A stretch of DNA of 64,000 nucleotides from Ophiocordyceps camponoti-saundersi (nom. inval.) (taxonomy: Eukaryota; Ascomycota; Sordariomycetes; Hypocreales; Ophiocordycipitaceae), in contig PDHQ01000136.1 of NCBI GenBank assembly GCA_003339415.1, positions 24,586 to 88,585 on the forward strand. Direction: 5' to 3'. Numbering within the stretch: position 1 is the stretch's first letter; each line of letters opens with the position of its first letter. The notes beneath the pieces were generated by a model that worked only from the letters and a program-made list of their open reading frames with translations, ran no database searches and had not been told where the DNA came from. Below are positions 62,301 through 64,000 of the stretch, piece after piece. The position numbers were made by a program, and so were the translations under genes.

Positions 62301-62695
62301 AGGATTTTTCTTACTTATTATATTATAGAGGCTTTAGATATTATAAAGGCCCTTAGTATATAAATAAATAAATAAAATAAATAAGGATTTTTAAGTAATA
62401 AAGAAAATAGCTAAGATATATATATAATATATTAATCTTTTTATATATTTTTTAAGAAAGTAATTATAAATAAAGTTATTAAGATTAATTATTTATAACT
62501 TAATTAGCTAAAATATATAAGATAGGAGATAGATTATTTTTTAGCTATATAATTTAAATAAGTTACTTTAGTTTTATTATTTAAGTTAATATATATATAT
62601 ATAAAGTTCTTTATAATATTTAATTTAATTATTATAATAAGGATAAAATATAATACTAGCTTTTTATTTAGCTTAGAAAAGATACTTAATTAATA

Positions 62696-64000
<1,305 letters not shown>

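Larger units (their letters stand above)
40160..62382 (+). mobile_element. LINE-alpha copy 2, split by a gag-only LTR element and Gypsy-B
   Basis: The segments 40160-43974, 45755-46187 and 59399-62382 are collinear with the reverse complement of copy 1 and sum to about 7.2 kb. Flanking duplications are AAGAATCTTTA (40149-40159) and AAGGATTTTTA (62383-62393), differing by two RIP-type transitions. The tail is TAAATAAATAAATAAAA-like, at about 62360-62382. The ORF1-like region is about 40230-41750. The RT box F-I-N-N is at 43845-43856. The RT C-terminal part is split between 45755-46187 and 59399 onward. Confidence 0.9.
39938..62695. repeat. Probable solo LTR, family C, copy 2, split by LINE-alpha copy 2
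   Basis: The left part is 39938-40159 and the right part 62383-62695. Together they match 20363-20868. The pair of ACGCGT sites is retained at 39978-39983 and 39989-39994. The 22-kb interruption is LINE-alpha copy 2 with its own insertions. Confidence 0.7.

Overview
The window is an AT-rich, gene-poor block typical of the RIP-inactivated heterochromatin of a filamentous ascomycete (Pezizomycotina). CpA and TpG are almost absent on both strands while CpG and TpA are kept. Every recognisable reading frame is broken by TAA/TAG where Gln or Trp codons would be expected, and zinc-knuckle Cys/His codons have become Tyr. That is the signature of repeat-induced point mutation. No intact protein gene was found. 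The species cannot be fixed from the sequence; genomes with AT isochores, such as those of some Dothideomycetes and Sordariomycetes, fit.

Almost all of the recognisable DNA is nested retroelements. Left part (1-20.4 kb): a Ty3/gypsy element on the minus strand (Gypsy-A1, 2104-12997) carrying a tRNA-derived SINE; a small LTR element with only a gag-like frame (13187-14963); a second SINE (17281-17881); two copies of a 425-bp dispersed repeat; and unidentified RIPed sequence. Middle (20.4-34.1 kb): a probable solo LTR abuts Gypsy-A2, which is interrupted by SINE C, which is itself interrupted by a 7.2-kb Tad1-like LINE (LINE-alpha copy 1). Each step is supported by target-site duplications or an uninterrupted paralogous site.

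At 35.34-36.53 kb lies the only DNA with normal CA/TG content. It is about 1.2 kb, contains no convincing gene, and is bracketed by short direct repeats. Beside it are three SINEs, two of a separate subfamily and head-to-head inverted relative to the island side.

Right part (39.9-62.7 kb): a solo LTR holds LINE-alpha copy 2, which holds a second gag-only LTR element (43980-45754) and a gypsy element (Gypsy-B, 46188-59398), which in turn holds a 5'-truncated LINE (LINE-beta, about 46685-53400). The window ends in a long TTA microsatellite.

The elements appear functionally linked. The SINE 3' end matches the 3' end of LINE-beta, including a GGGG-TTTT-CCCC hairpin, which suggests LINE-beta machinery moved the SINE. 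The gag-only element shares LTR termini and a covarying terminal hairpin with Gypsy-B, which suggests Gypsy-B supplied its enzymes. These links, the gag-only element and the non-RIPed island are the points most worth following up.
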